Shown piece by piece: positions 34,818 to 43,193 of a DNA stretch of 64,000 nt. This DNA is from Penaeicola halotolerans (GTDB lineage: Bacteria; Bacteroidota; Bacteroidia; Cytophagales; Cyclobacteriaceae). Location: NCBI RefSeq assembly GCF_016464625.1, contig NZ_JAEAGO010000003.1, positions 372,001 through 436,000 on the forward strand, read 5' to 3'. How positions within the stretch are numbered: position 1 is the first letter of the stretch; every line of letters starts with the position of its first letter. The notes beneath the pieces are model-generated. The model had not been told where the DNA came from, did no database searches, and saw only the letters and a program-made list of their open reading frames with translations. The position numbers and the translations under genes were made by a program.

Positions 34818-36599
34818 ATGAATATACAAGAATCGTTACAAATCAGCATACAAGAAGCTCTTCAAGCACTATACAGTGTATCGCTTCCTCTAGAAGAGAT
34901 CGCACTTCAATCTACCAAAAAAGAGTTTGAAGGAAGCTTCACATTTGTAACTTTCTCGCTGGCCAAAATTTCCAAGAAAAACCCTGAACTCACAGCCCAA
35001 GAGATCGGTGAATACCTTGTAAAAAATAATGAACTTATAGAAGGCTTTAATGTAGTCAAAGGCTTTCTCAACTTAGTCATCAAGGGACAAGCTTGGCTAG
35101 CGTTATTCAATGAAATCTATGCAAATGATCAGTTTGGTACCTATAAGTCCAATGGCCAAAAAGTCATCGTAGAGTACTCCTCTCCAAATACTAACAAGCC
35201 ACTCCACTTAGGACATTTGAGAAATAATTTCCTAGGGTACGCTGTGGCACAAATCCTAAAGGCTAATGGCTATCATGTAGATATGGTCAACCTAGTCAAT
35301 GATCGCGGTATTCATATCTGTAAATCAATGGTAGCTTACCTAAAAATGGGAAATGGAGAAACGCCCGAACAAGCTGGTATCAAAGGAGATCATTTGGCAG
35401 GCAAATATTACGTGCTTTTTGATAAAGCTTATAAAGAAGAAATCGCACAACTCATGGCTTCTGGTAAAACAGAAGAAGAAGCTAAAAAACAAGCTCCTCT
35501 CATCTTAGAGGCACAGGAAATGCTACTCAAGTGGGAAGCAAATGATCCTGCTACGGTAGACCTATGGAAAAAGATGAATGGATGGGTCTATGAGGGCTTC
35601 GATGCTACTTATAAAAGTATGGGCGTTAGCTTTGATAAGTTCTACTATGAATCTGACACCTATTTATTAGGTAAAGATATCGTAGAAGAAGGGCTCTCAA
35701 AAGGAGTATTTTTCAAAAAAGAAAACAACTCTGTCTGGGCTGATCTCAGTGCGGAAGGTTTAGATGAGAAACTTGTCTTAAGAGGGGATGGTACCTCCGT
35801 TTACATCACACAAGACTTAGGAACAGCAGATCTGAAATACTCTGATTTTGGTTTTGATAAGTCTGTCTATGTAGTCGGCAACGAGCAAGACTATCACTTT
35901 GATGTGCTTTTTAAGATCCTCAAAAAACTGGGCAGACCCTATGCAGATGGACTATATCACCTCTCTTATGGTATGGTAGATCTACCAAGTGGTAAAATGA
36001 AGTCAAGAGAGGGTACGGTAGTAGATGCAGATGACCTAATCCAAGAGATGATCGATACAGCTGCTAAGCAGACCGAGGAACTTGGAAAGATCGAAGGCTT
36101 CACTCCTGAGCAGGCAGCTGAGCTTTACAGAACTTTAGGACTAGGTGCACTGAAATACTTCTTGCTCAAAGTAGATCCTAAAAAGCGCATGCTATTCAAT
36201 CCTCAAGAGTCTATCGAGTTTCAGGGAAATACTGGTCCTTTTATCCAATACACTCATGCCAGGATCTCTGCTATATTGAGAAAGGCACAGCAAATAGGCG
36301 CTGCTGGAGATTTCAGTCAGTTGGGAAATATCAACCCTGTCGAACAGGAAGTGATCGCTATGCTCAGTCTTTATCCAGCTAAAATCAAAGAAGCTGCTGA
36401 AGCTTATGCCCCATCGATCATCGCCAATTACGTATATGATCTAGCCAAAGAATATAACCGCTTCTATGCTGAAGTGGCGATCTTCAATGAGCAAGATAGT
36501 CAGGCACTTGCCTTTAGAATTGCACTTTCTCAAAAGGTGGCACAAACAATTCAAAAAGGAATGCGTTTACTCGGTATCAATTCACCTGAAAGAATGTAA
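34818..36599 (+). CDS. argS: Arginine-tRNA ligase
   Basis: 593 residues. The N-terminal Arg_tRNA_synt_N domain (about 1-85) is followed by the class Ia Rossmann core with the HIGH-like motif PNTNKPLHLGHLRNN (about 112-126), the YVVGNEQDYHF segment, and the KMSK-like loop GKMKSREGTVVDADDL. A C-terminal DALR helical domain follows (NYVYDLAKEYNRFYAEV). It charges tRNA-Arg. It is probably co-transcribed with the arginase-family gene 13 bases upstream, so three genes at this locus use arginine. Confidence 0.96.
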   Translation: MNIQESLQISIQEALQALYSVSLPLEEIALQSTKKEFEGSFTFVTFSLAKISKKNPELTAQEIGEYLVKNNELIEGFNVVKGFLNLVIKGQAWLALFNEIYANDQFGTYKSNGQKVIVEYSSPNTNKPLHLGHLRNNFLGYAVAQILKANGYHVDMVNLVNDRGIHICKSMVAYLKMGNGETPEQAGIKGDHLAGKYYVLFDKAYKEEIAQLMASGKTEEEAKKQAPLILEAQEMLLKWEANDPATVDLWKKMNGWVYEGFDATYKSMGVSFDKFYYESDTYLLGKDIVEEGLSKGVFFKKENNSVWADLSAEGLDEKLVLRGDGTSVYITQDLGTADLKYSDFGFDKSVYVVGNEQDYHFDVLFKILKKLGRPYADGLYHLSYGMVDLPSGKMKSREGTVVDADDLIQEMIDTAAKQTEELGKIEGFTPEQAAELYRTLGLGALKYFLLKVDPKKRMLFNPQESIEFQGNTGPFIQYTHARISAILRKAQQIGAAGDFSQLGNINPVEQEVIAMLSLYPAKIKEAAEAYAPSIIANYVYDLAKEYNRFYAEVAIFNEQDSQALAFRIALSQKVAQTIQKGMRLLGINSPERM

Positions 36600-36615
36600 T
36601 CAAACTTTACACACT

Positions 36616-37173
36616 ATGAAATTAACAATCATCGCACTATCAATCTTCGCTACAGTGGTAGCAGGATTTACAACCCAAAATGATATGGAAGAAAACGGTA
36701 AGTCATTCTACGACTACAAGGTAAATACCATCGATGGTAAAGAAGTGAGCCTAAGCCAATACAAAGGCAAAAAAGTATTAGTTGTCAATGTAGCTTCTAA
36801 ATGCGGTTATACCCCTCAGTATGCAGACCTTCAAAAATTGCACGAGACTTATGGCAAAGATGTCACCATTCTCGCCTTCCCTGCCAACAACTTTGGTGGT
36901 CAGGAGCCGGGTTCAAATGAAGATATCCAAGAGTTTTGTGAGTCAAACTATGGTGTGAAATTCCAGATGTTTGAGAAAATCTCTGTAAAAGGGGTAGACA
37001 AGCACCCTCTTTACAGATGGCTATCAGATAAGTCGCTTAACGGTTCTAACGACCAAGAGCCTAGCTGGAACTTCTGCAAATACTTAATCGATGAAAATGG
37101 AAAATTGGTGAAATTTTTCCCTTCAAGAGTAAATCCAATGGACGAAGAAATCATATCTTTGATCAAAGCTTAA
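36616..37173 (+). CDS. Secreted glutathione peroxidase-like thiol peroxidase
   Basis: 185 residues from ATG 36616 (MKLTIIALSIFATVVAGF, a signal peptide). A longer frame from 36466 lies inside argS and is rejected. The peroxidase fold shows VNVASKCGYTPQYADLQ with the peroxidatic Cys63 (selenocysteine position in animal enzymes), FPANNFGGQEPG with the catalytic Gln, and SWNFCKYLID with the conserved Trp and Asn. It reduces hydroperoxides, in bacteria usually using thioredoxin, here probably in the periplasm. It begins 16 bases after argS. Confidence 0.9.
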   Translation: MKLTIIALSIFATVVAGFTTQNDMEENGKSFYDYKVNTIDGKEVSLSQYKGKKVLVVNVASKCGYTPQYADLQKLHETYGKDVTILAFPANNFGGQEPGSNEDIQEFCESNYGVKFQMFEKISVKGVDKHPLYRWLSDKSLNGSNDQEPSWNFCKYLIDENGKLVKFFPSRVNPMDEEIISLIKA

Positions 37174-37181
37174 GAAAACCC

Positions 37182-38096
37182 TTGGATTCGTATTCATCTA
37201 ATAAAAAAGAAGCCTGGTTGGAAGCAATCAGGCTTCGTACTTTACCCCTAGCCTTGTCCTGCATAGGTATGGGAAGTTTTTTAGCCGCCTATGATGGGCA
37301 CTTTAGTCTGCCTATTTTGATCTTGGCGGCCATTACTACCATTTCTCTTCAGATACTTTCTAATCTCGCCAATGACTATGGAGACACTATCCATGGCGCA
37401 GACTCTGCCGAGCGGGAAGGACCTAAGCGCGCTGTGCAAAGCGGTGCGATCACATCGGCAGAAATGAAGCGTGCTATTATTATCCTTGCCATTGTTTCGC
37501 TTCTTTCTGGTATCGCACTGATCTGGTTGGCTTTAGGTGATCAGTGGTACTTGGCCTTATTATTTTTAGGTTTCGGATTAGCCAGTATTTGGGCAGCCAT
37601 CACCTATACCGCAGGTAAAAATCCTTATGGCTACATGGGATTAGGCGATATTTCAGTTTTCATATTCTTTGGATTACTAGGCGTGGGTGGTACATATTTC
37701 TTGCATGCTGGCAGCATCACTTGGGATTTCATCCTTCCAGCTGTAAGTTGCGGACTTTTTGCCACAGGAGTACTCAATCTCAATAATATCAGAGACATCA
37801 CTTCTGATATCAAAGCAGGTAAAAGGTCTATTCCAGTCAGACTAGGACGATCAAAAGCCATCATCTATCATTGGACTTTATTAGCATTAGGATTTGGTGC
37901 TGCATGTTGGTTTGTGGCATTAAATCAAGCCTCTCTTTTTAGCTGGTTATTTGTATTCAGCGCACCACTCTTTTTGATCAATGCCAGAGCAGTAGCTATC
38001 CATCAGACAGCCAGCACACTAGACCCATTTCTCAAACAGTTAGCGATTAGTACACTTTTGTTTGTCTTGCTTTTTGGAATAGGAATTCTCCTATAA
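37182..38096 (+). CDS. menA: 1,4-dihydroxy-2-naphthoate polyprenyltransferase
   Basis: 304 residues, UbiA-type integral membrane enzyme with about eight helices. It joins DHNA to a polyprenyl chain in menaquinone synthesis. The N-terminal AWLEAIRLRTLPLALSCIGMG is the MenA signature. The two Asp-rich motifs are NDYGDTIHGADSAEREGPKRAVQSG and NNIRDITSDIKAGKRSIPVRLG. The start appears to be TTG at 37182: the first in-frame ATG comes only after the conserved motif. It follows the peroxidase gene by 8 bases. Confidence 0.92.
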   Translation: MDSYSSNKKEAWLEAIRLRTLPLALSCIGMGSFLAAYDGHFSLPILILAAITTISLQILSNLANDYGDTIHGADSAEREGPKRAVQSGAITSAEMKRAIIILAIVSLLSGIALIWLALGDQWYLALLFLGFGLASIWAAITYTAGKNPYGYMGLGDISVFIFFGLLGVGGTYFLHAGSITWDFILPAVSCGLFATGVLNLNNIRDITSDIKAGKRSIPVRLGRSKAIIYHWTLLALGFGAACWFVALNQASLFSWLFVFSAPLFLINARAVAIHQTASTLDPFLKQLAISTLLFVLLFGIGILL

Positions 38097-38149
38097 TTTT
38101 TCTAAATTTTAGGTGTTAAGCGATTGCTTCTAACCTAAAACAATATCTT

Positions 38150-39001
38150 ATGAAAACGATCCTAGTGCCCACAGACTTCTCAGAAGAAGCTCATCATGCT
38201 ACCCACGTAGCTGCACAATTAGCCAAGGCATCTGATGCTAAGCTAAAGGTAATTCACATCATAGAGATCCCTACAGGTTCTTCATTCAATACCATTGGGG
38301 AAGTAGATGCAAGTTCATTTATGCTAGACCGCATCATGATCTCTCGACTAGTAGAAGTCCGAAAAGAAAAGCTCAAAGAGCTTGAAAAATCCAGCGTTTT
38401 CAGAGGGGTGAAGGTTGAAAGTGAAATCATTTTTGGAAATCCATATGCTGGTATCTCCAAAGAAATCGCTAAAATAAAAGCTAATCTAGTCATCATGGGA
38501 TCAAAGGGCTCATCAGGAATTGAGGAAGTACTCATAGGGTCAAATACTGAGAAAATCGTTCGCCAAGCCCTCTGCCCAGTCCTGACCATCAAAAAAGATG
38601 TTTCTATCAAGAAGCTTAAAAATATCGTTTTTGCTACGAATTTTTCTGAGGAAGTAAAGGGTGTCACCAAAGAAATCAAAAAGTTGCAAGAAATATTAGG
38701 CGCTAAGATCCATCTAGTAAAGATCAATACTCCTAATAGCTTTGAAACCGAAAGAGAAGTAAAAAAAGCAGCCCAAGTATTTATCAAAACCCATCAAATC
38801 TCCAATACTCAAGTACATATCTACAATGCCCTCAGTGAAGAGGATGGCATCATCCATTTTGCAGAAGATTATAAGATGGATATGATCGCTATGGCTACCC
38901 ATGGACGAACAGGCTTTATGCATCTGCTAAGTGGCAGCATAGCAGAGGATGTAGTCAATCATGCGCAGCGACCTGTGTGGACGATGACGATCAAAAAATA
39001 A
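38150..39001 (+). CDS. Tandem universal stress protein (UspA family)
   Basis: 283 residues forming two Usp domains (about 1-145 and 155-283). Both halves begin with the expected strand (MKTILVPTDFSEEAHHAT and LKNIVFATNFSEEVKGVT). Both halves end with the ATP-binding glycine pattern: VIMGSKGSSGIEEVLIGSNTEKIVRQALCPVLTI, and IAMATHGRTGFMHLLSGSIAEDVVNHAQRPVWTM. Tandem Usp proteins are cytosolic stress or energy-status proteins of unknown precise action. Monocistronic, followed by a small terminator. Confidence 0.9.
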   Translation: MKTILVPTDFSEEAHHATHVAAQLAKASDAKLKVIHIIEIPTGSSFNTIGEVDASSFMLDRIMISRLVEVRKEKLKELEKSSVFRGVKVESEIIFGNPYAGISKEIAKIKANLVIMGSKGSSGIEEVLIGSNTEKIVRQALCPVLTIKKDVSIKKLKNIVFATNFSEEVKGVTKEIKKLQEILGAKIHLVKINTPNSFETEREVKKAAQVFIKTHQISNTQVHIYNALSEEDGIIHFAEDYKMDMIAMATHGRTGFMHLLSGSIAEDVVNHAQRPVWTMTIKK

Positions 39002-39012
39002 AAGAATCTTAC

Positions 39013-39047
39013 ACCTTCATTCAATCTACCCTACGTGAAGGTTTTTT
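39013..39047 (+). terminator. Terminator-like hairpin after the uspA gene
   Basis: ACCTTCA (39013-39019) pairs with TGAAGGT (39036-39042), followed by TTTTT. The stem is only 7 bp with a 16-base loop. Confidence 0.55.
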
Positions 39048-39060
39048 CATTTGCTTCCCT

Positions 39061-39068
39061 TATTTTTG
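39061..39068 (+). promoter_or_regulatory. Candidate -7 element of the SUI1 gene
   Basis: TATTTTTG matches TAnnTTTG and ends only 4 bases before the ATG at 39073, so a transcript started from it would be leaderless or nearly so. No clear -33 element. Confidence 0.35.
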
Positions 39069-39072
39069 ATTC

Positions 39073-39429
39073 ATGGCAAAAGGTAAAAACAATGACTGGA
39101 AGAAAAGAGATGGTGTTGTCTACTCTACCAGTGATGATTTTGAGTTCAACTTAGGAGAGGATGATATCACAGAGACGCTTCCTCCGCAACAACAAAACTT
39201 AAAGGTATCTTTAGATAAGAAATCAAGGGGAGGCAAAGTTGTTACGCTGATATCGGGCTTTGTAGGAACAGATCCTGATCTTCAAGATCTAGGAAAAACC
39301 TTGAAAAATAAATGTGGAGTAGGTGGATCCGCTAAAGATGCTGAAATATTGATCCAAGGTGACCAAAGAGATAAAGTCTTACAGCTATTGCTAAATATGG
39401 GCTATAAAGCCAAAAAGGCTGGTGGTTAA
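39073..39429 (+). CDS. SUI1/eIF1-like translation factor (YciH family)
   Basis: 118 residues. A charged N-terminal tail is followed by the SUI1 domain (about 45-115): [56 protein letters not shown], with the basic loop and GVGGS motif typical of the family. Bacterial members resemble archaeal/eukaryotic initiation factor 1 and are thought to influence start-site fidelity. A symmetric terminator follows immediately. Confidence 0.92.
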   Translation: MAKGKNNDWKKRDGVVYSTSDDFEFNLGEDDITETLPPQQQNLKVSLDKKSRGGKVVTLISGFVGTDPDLQDLGKTLKNKCGVGGSAKDAEILIQGDQRDKVLQLLLNMGYKAKKAGG

Positions 39430-39433
39430 AACA

Positions 39434-39463
39434 AAAAAAGTCGAGGATATCCTCGACTTTTTT
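39434..39463. terminator. Perfect bidirectional terminator
   Basis: AAAAAAGTCGAGGAT and its exact complement ATCCTCGACTTTTTT form a 30-base palindrome between the convergent SUI1 and CHRD-like genes. Confidence 0.92.
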
Positions 39464-39482
39464 ATGGCTATTATCCTATGGA

Positions 39483-40019
39483 TTATCTAGCGAAAGCACC
39501 TACAGTAAGGTAAGTAGTAAGATCTGTTGTACTTAGGTCTTGTGTTGGATCGTGAACTACAAAGAAACCAGCATATGTCTCAGTCAACTGATCAAAAGAG
39601 AATGATGAAAGGCTAGTTTGTGAAGCAGTTGCACCATTACCATTGATCATAGCTACCAAAACCTCTTGATTTGGCGTCTCATTGTAAGGAGTTCCATTTG
39701 GAGTAGTTGCTGGATCGGCACCATCGTGAGCGTGAACCATGTACATACGACCTTGTAGTGTGTTGTTAAGCGTCACAGTTACGTTAGTAGTACCATTAGC
39801 TTGCTCGCTTAGCGTGATAGAAGCGCTGAAGTTAGATGGGTGATCTCCACTATATGCAGTACCTTCACCTACTTGACCTGTATTGAATGCATAGTTGAAT
39901 GTCTCAGTACGGAGCATTGGCTCATCGTCATCATCATTACATGCCATAAATACTGTAGCAGAAGCGATCATCAAAGCAACTGCAAAAAGCGATTTCATTT
40001 TTTGTGTCATTGTTTTCAT
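39483..40019 (-). CDS. CHRD-like lipoprotein
   Basis: 178 residues. The lipoprotein signal (ATVFMAC with Cys27) is followed by the acidic run NDDDDEP often seen in exported Bacteroidota lipoproteins. The domain SASITLSEQANGTTNVTVTLNNTLQGRMYMVHAHDGADPATTPNGTP resembles a CHRD domain, an extracellular beta fold of unknown function first seen in chordin. Two alternative in-frame ATGs (codons 1 and 4) give the same mature protein. Followed by the shared terminator. Confidence 0.65.
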   Translation of the reverse strand: MKTMTQKMKSLFAVALMIASATVFMACNDDDDEPMLRTETFNYAFNTGQVGEGTAYSGDHPSNFSASITLSEQANGTTNVTVTLNNTLQGRMYMVHAHDGADPATTPNGTPYNETPNQEVLVAMINGNGATASQTSLSSFSFDQLTETYAGFFVVHDPTQDLSTTDLTTYLTVGAFAR

Positions 40020-40094
40020 TGTACTTTTAGTTTGATTTATTTGTGATCATATACGAAGCCCCTATTAAGCTTGGATCTAGTAGACTAAAAAAAT

Positions 40095-40754
40095 ATGACG
40101 AAAGAAGAAAAGATATACTATACTCCAAAGCAGGAACTCGCCAATGTACTATCACATGGTATAGGCATTCTTTTTTGCTGGATAGCTTTGCCTATACTAT
40201 ATAGTCTAGCTGCTCAAAAAAGTGTAAGTGATTTCACTTGGCTCACGATAGTCGTTTATGGTGTGTCTTTGATGCTAGTTTATATCAACTCCACCGTTTA
40301 TCATGCTTTAGTTAATAAACAAACTAAAGCTGTCTTCCAAAAACTAGATCATATAAGCATCTATTTATTGATCGCTGGGACTACCTCCTACTTTGTCTAT
40401 CACTACGCTCCAAAAAACACTGCCTTCATATTCATAGGCGTACAATGGCTTTTGGTACTTGGTGGCATCATTTTTAAAATATTTCTAACAGGTAAGTTCA
40501 AATACCTCTCTACCTTCATCTATCTAGCGCTTGGCTTGATGGTCATCGTGATTATCAGACCTATGTATGCCAATCTAACAGCTGACGTACTTTTTTGGAT
40601 AGTTTCAGGAGGATTTTGCTATGTAGGTGGCACTTATTTTTATCTATCCAAGCGATACTATTATCAGCATGCAATTTGGCATCTCTTTGTCTTGGGTGGA
40701 AGCATCTCTCACTATATAGCCATGCTATACTCACTTAGATATCTATACCCTTAA
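40095..40754 (+). CDS. Hemolysin III/PAQR family membrane protein
   Basis: 219 residues with seven hydrophobic helices. Diagnostic segments are ELANVLSHGIGILFCW near the N-terminus, INSTVYHALVNKQTKAVFQKLDHISIYLLIAGTTSYF (with the conserved Ser-x3-His and Asp-His), and the C-terminal QHAIWHLFVLGGSISHYIAML (His-x3-His). These residues form the metal site of the PAQR/hemolysin III superfamily. Bacterial members are linked to membrane lipid homeostasis; a hemolytic role is not implied. Confidence 0.9.
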   Translation: MTKEEKIYYTPKQELANVLSHGIGILFCWIALPILYSLAAQKSVSDFTWLTIVVYGVSLMLVYINSTVYHALVNKQTKAVFQKLDHISIYLLIAGTTSYFVYHYAPKNTAFIFIGVQWLLVLGGIIFKIFLTGKFKYLSTFIYLALGLMVIVIIRPMYANLTADVLFWIVSGGFCYVGGTYFYLSKRYYYQHAIWHLFVLGGSISHYIAMLYSLRYLYP

Positions 40755-40784
40755 GTCCTTACATTGATTTTTTGAAACAATTGC

Positions 40785-40814
40785 TTGTTGGCTCGGTTTC
40801 AATAATTAAATTTG
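40785..40814 (+). promoter_or_regulatory. Promoter of the his operon leader
   Basis: TTG (40785-40787), a 19-base spacer and TAAATTTG (40807-40814) match the Bacteroidota consensus. The leader peptide ATG lies only 8 bases after the -7 element, so its mRNA would have a very short or no 5' untranslated region. Confidence 0.65.
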
Positions 40815-40822
40815 TACATCTA

Positions 40823-40912
40823 ATGAGCTATCTATTATCAAATATCGAATTCTCACTTTTTGCAGCACCACAAGTGTCTGTAGCTCATCATGCATGCCAT
40901 CATTCCTCTTGA
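40823..40912 (+). CDS. hisL: His operon leader peptide (attenuator peptide)
   Basis: A 29-codon reading frame (MSYLLSNIEFSLFAAPQVSV, then AHHACHHSS, stop TGA at 40910) directly downstream of a consensus promoter and about 110 bases before hisG. Four His codons are grouped as CAT CAT GCA TGC CAT CAT just before the stop, the classic arrangement of a ribosome-stalling leader for histidine-responsive attenuation. A 7-bp hairpin (ATTCCTC/GAGGAAT, 40902-40921) overlaps the last codons, and further weak hairpins occur at 40945-40965 and 40974-40989. No clear T-tailed terminator is visible, so the readout mechanism is open. Confidence 0.75.
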   Translation: MSYLLSNIEFSLFAAPQVSVAHHACHHSS

Positions 40913-41024
40913 TAGAGGAATCCATTTTACATATCGCCCCAAGCGGTCTTTGTCATATTTAGACCCTATATTTACAGCCTTTAAGCTGTTAACTCATCAT
41001 TAATTATAGAAATTATTTATCCTA

Positions 41025-41885
41025 ATGGACAATATTATCAGAATAGCAGTACAGAAATCTGGCAGGCTAAGTGACGATTCACTTAGCTTAATCAAAGAAT
41101 GCGGCATCAAATTTTACAATGGTACTGGCAAACTAAAATCAACTGCTACCAACTTCCCCATAGAGTTTTTATTCCTCAGAGATGATGACATCCCTGGCTA
41201 TGTAGCAGATGGTGTAGCCGATATCGGTATAGTAGGTGAAAATGAAATGGTCGAAAAAGACAAGCAAGTGACAGTGGTCAAAAAGCTGGGCTTTTCTAAA
41301 TGCAGACTATCTCTTGCCATCCCAAAATCAAAGCACTATCAAAATCTTCAGGACTTTCAAGGAGCCAGTATCGCCACCTCTTACCCGAAGATCTTGCAGC
41401 AGTTTCTTGATAAAAATAAAATCAAAGCTGACATACATGAGATCAGTGGCTCTGTAGAAATCGCCCCTAGTATAGGTCTAGCAGATGCCATCTGTGATAT
41501 AGTCAGCTCAGGATCTACGCTCATGATGAATGGGCTCAAAGAAGTAGAAGAGATCTTCAAATCTGAAGCAGTACTGATCAGCCATCAAAACCTCAGTACC
41601 GAAAAGCAAGATATCTTAGAGAGATTGCTCTTTAGAATCAATGCCGTACAAACAGGTAAAAACAACAAATACTTGTTGCTCAATGCCCCAAATGACTCAC
41701 TACAGGAGATCGTGTCACTCATCCCAGGCATGAAAAGCCCAACGATTTTACCTTTGGCAGAAGAAGGCTGGAGCTCAGTGCACGCAGTAGTCAATGAAGA
41801 TCGCTTCTGGGAAGTAATCGAAAACTTACGCGCAGCAGGTGCACAAGGAATCTTAGTAGTACCTATCGAAAAAATGGTCATCTGA
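41025..41885 (+). CDS. hisG: ATP phosphoribosyltransferase (long form)
   Basis: 286 residues, the long HisG form with a C-terminal ACT-like histidine-binding domain (about 215-286), so no HisZ is needed. Catalytic-domain motifs: IAVQKSGRLSDDSLSLIKECGI at the N-terminus, LRDDDIPGYVADGVADIGIVGENE, and the PRPP-binding DAICDIVSSGSTLMMNGLKEVE. First enzyme of histidine synthesis and normally feedback-inhibited by histidine. It is preceded by the His-rich leader peptide and followed by hisD after 12 bases. Confidence 0.96.
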   Translation: MDNIIRIAVQKSGRLSDDSLSLIKECGIKFYNGTGKLKSTATNFPIEFLFLRDDDIPGYVADGVADIGIVGENEMVEKDKQVTVVKKLGFSKCRLSLAIPKSKHYQNLQDFQGASIATSYPKILQQFLDKNKIKADIHEISGSVEIAPSIGLADAICDIVSSGSTLMMNGLKEVEEIFKSEAVLISHQNLSTEKQDILERLLFRINAVQTGKNNKYLLLNAPNDSLQEIVSLIPGMKSPTILPLAEEGWSSVHAVVNEDRFWEVIENLRAAGAQGILVVPIEKMVI

Positions 41886-41897
41886 TAATCCCTGAAC

Positions 41898-43190
41898 ATG
41901 AAAATTATCAACAATCCAAAGAAAACTGAGTGGGAGTCTATACTGAAACGCCCTACCCAAGAGCTCAAAACGATTGAAAAAATCGTGAAACCGATCATGA
42001 AAAAGGTGAAAAGACAAGGGGACAAAGCCTTGAGAAAATTCGCTTTAGAGTATGATCATGTCGAGCTTAAAGAGCTATTGGTTAGTAGAGAGGAAATAAA
42101 GGCTGCCACTAATCAAATCAGTGAAGAGCTCAAACAAGCTATCCAAGTAGCCAAACAAAATATAGAAACCTTTCATGCAGCTCAAGTTCAAGACTTACTC
42201 ACTGTAGAAGTCATGCCAGGAGTGACTTGTATGCGCAAGAGCGTTCCTATCCAAAAAGTGGGTCTCTATGTACCAGGTGGCACTGCCCCGCTTTTTTCTA
42301 CAGTATTGATGCTGGGCATTCCAGCCAACATTGCTGGCTGTGAAGAGATCGTACTTTGCACACCTCCTAATAGAGAGGGGAAGATCCATCCTGCTATCCT
42401 CTATACAGCTGATCTGATCGGTATAGACCGTATCGTCAAGGTAGGTGGTGCACAAGCAGTCGCTGCGATGGCCTATGGCACAGAGAGTGTCCCTGCGGTC
42501 TACAAAATCTTTGGTCCTGGCAATCAATATGTGACAGCAGCCAAACAACTCGTCAGCCAAAAAGGAACAGCAATAGACATGCCTGCAGGCCCCTCTGAAG
42601 TACTTGTCTATGCTGATGCCAGTGCTATTCCAGCATTTGTGGCTGCAGACCTTCTATCACAAGCTGAGCATGGTGTAGACAGTCAAGTAGTACTGGTAGC
42701 CAGTGGTGAAAAAGTAGCTGAGAAAATAATGGCTGAAGTCAATACGCAAGTGGCACTTCTCCCAAGAAAAGAAATTGCTAAAAAAGCCTTAGAAAATAGC
42801 ATAGCCATCGTGCTAAGTGACCAAGAGAAAGCTCTCTTACTCATCAATGAGTATGGCCCAGAACACTTGATTCTATCCGTAGAAAATGTAGATGAGGTCA
42901 GTCAGAGAATCATTAATGCTGGATCAGTCTTTATGGGTAACTATACGCCTGAATCTGCTGGTGACTATGCTTCTGGCACTAATCACACATTGCCAACCAA
43001 CGGCTATGCGAAGTCTTACTCTGGTGTTTCTTTAGATAGCTTTGTGAAAAAGATCACCTATCAAAAAATCACCGCTGAGGGCATCAGATCGCTCGGTCCT
43101 ACAGTAGAAATCATGGCAGCTAACGAGCTACTGGAAGCCCACAAGCAAGCCGTAACTGTAAGATTAAACTATCTAAAGAATAACAGCTAA
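41898..43190 (+). CDS. hisD: Histidinol dehydrogenase
   Basis: 430 residues. Family motifs: VGLYVPGGTAPLFSTVLMLGIPA, VGGAQAVAAMAYGTESVPAVYKIFGPGNQYV, DMPAGPSEVLVYADA, LLSQAEHGVDSQVVL (zinc/catalytic Gln-x3-His) and GSVFMGNYTPESAGDYASGTNHTLPT. It catalyses the last two oxidations from histidinol to histidine with NAD+. Placed between hisG and hisC; hisC starts 3 bases after the stop. Confidence 0.97.
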   Translation: MKIINNPKKTEWESILKRPTQELKTIEKIVKPIMKKVKRQGDKALRKFALEYDHVELKELLVSREEIKAATNQISEELKQAIQVAKQNIETFHAAQVQDLLTVEVMPGVTCMRKSVPIQKVGLYVPGGTAPLFSTVLMLGIPANIAGCEEIVLCTPPNREGKIHPAILYTADLIGIDRIVKVGGAQAVAAMAYGTESVPAVYKIFGPGNQYVTAAKQLVSQKGTAIDMPAGPSEVLVYADASAIPAFVAADLLSQAEHGVDSQVVLVASGEKVAEKIMAEVNTQVALLPRKEIAKKALENSIAIVLSDQEKALLLINEYGPEHLILSVENVDEVSQRIINAGSVFMGNYTPESAGDYASGTNHTLPTNGYAKSYSGVSLDSFVKKITYQKITAEGIRSLGPTVEIMAANELLEAHKQAVTVRLNYLKNNS

Positions 43191-43193
43191 GCG

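Noticed and set aside
36466-36615. 50-codon extension of the glutathione peroxidase
   Set aside because: It is an out-of-frame reading inside argS; ATG 36616 begins a clean signal peptide.
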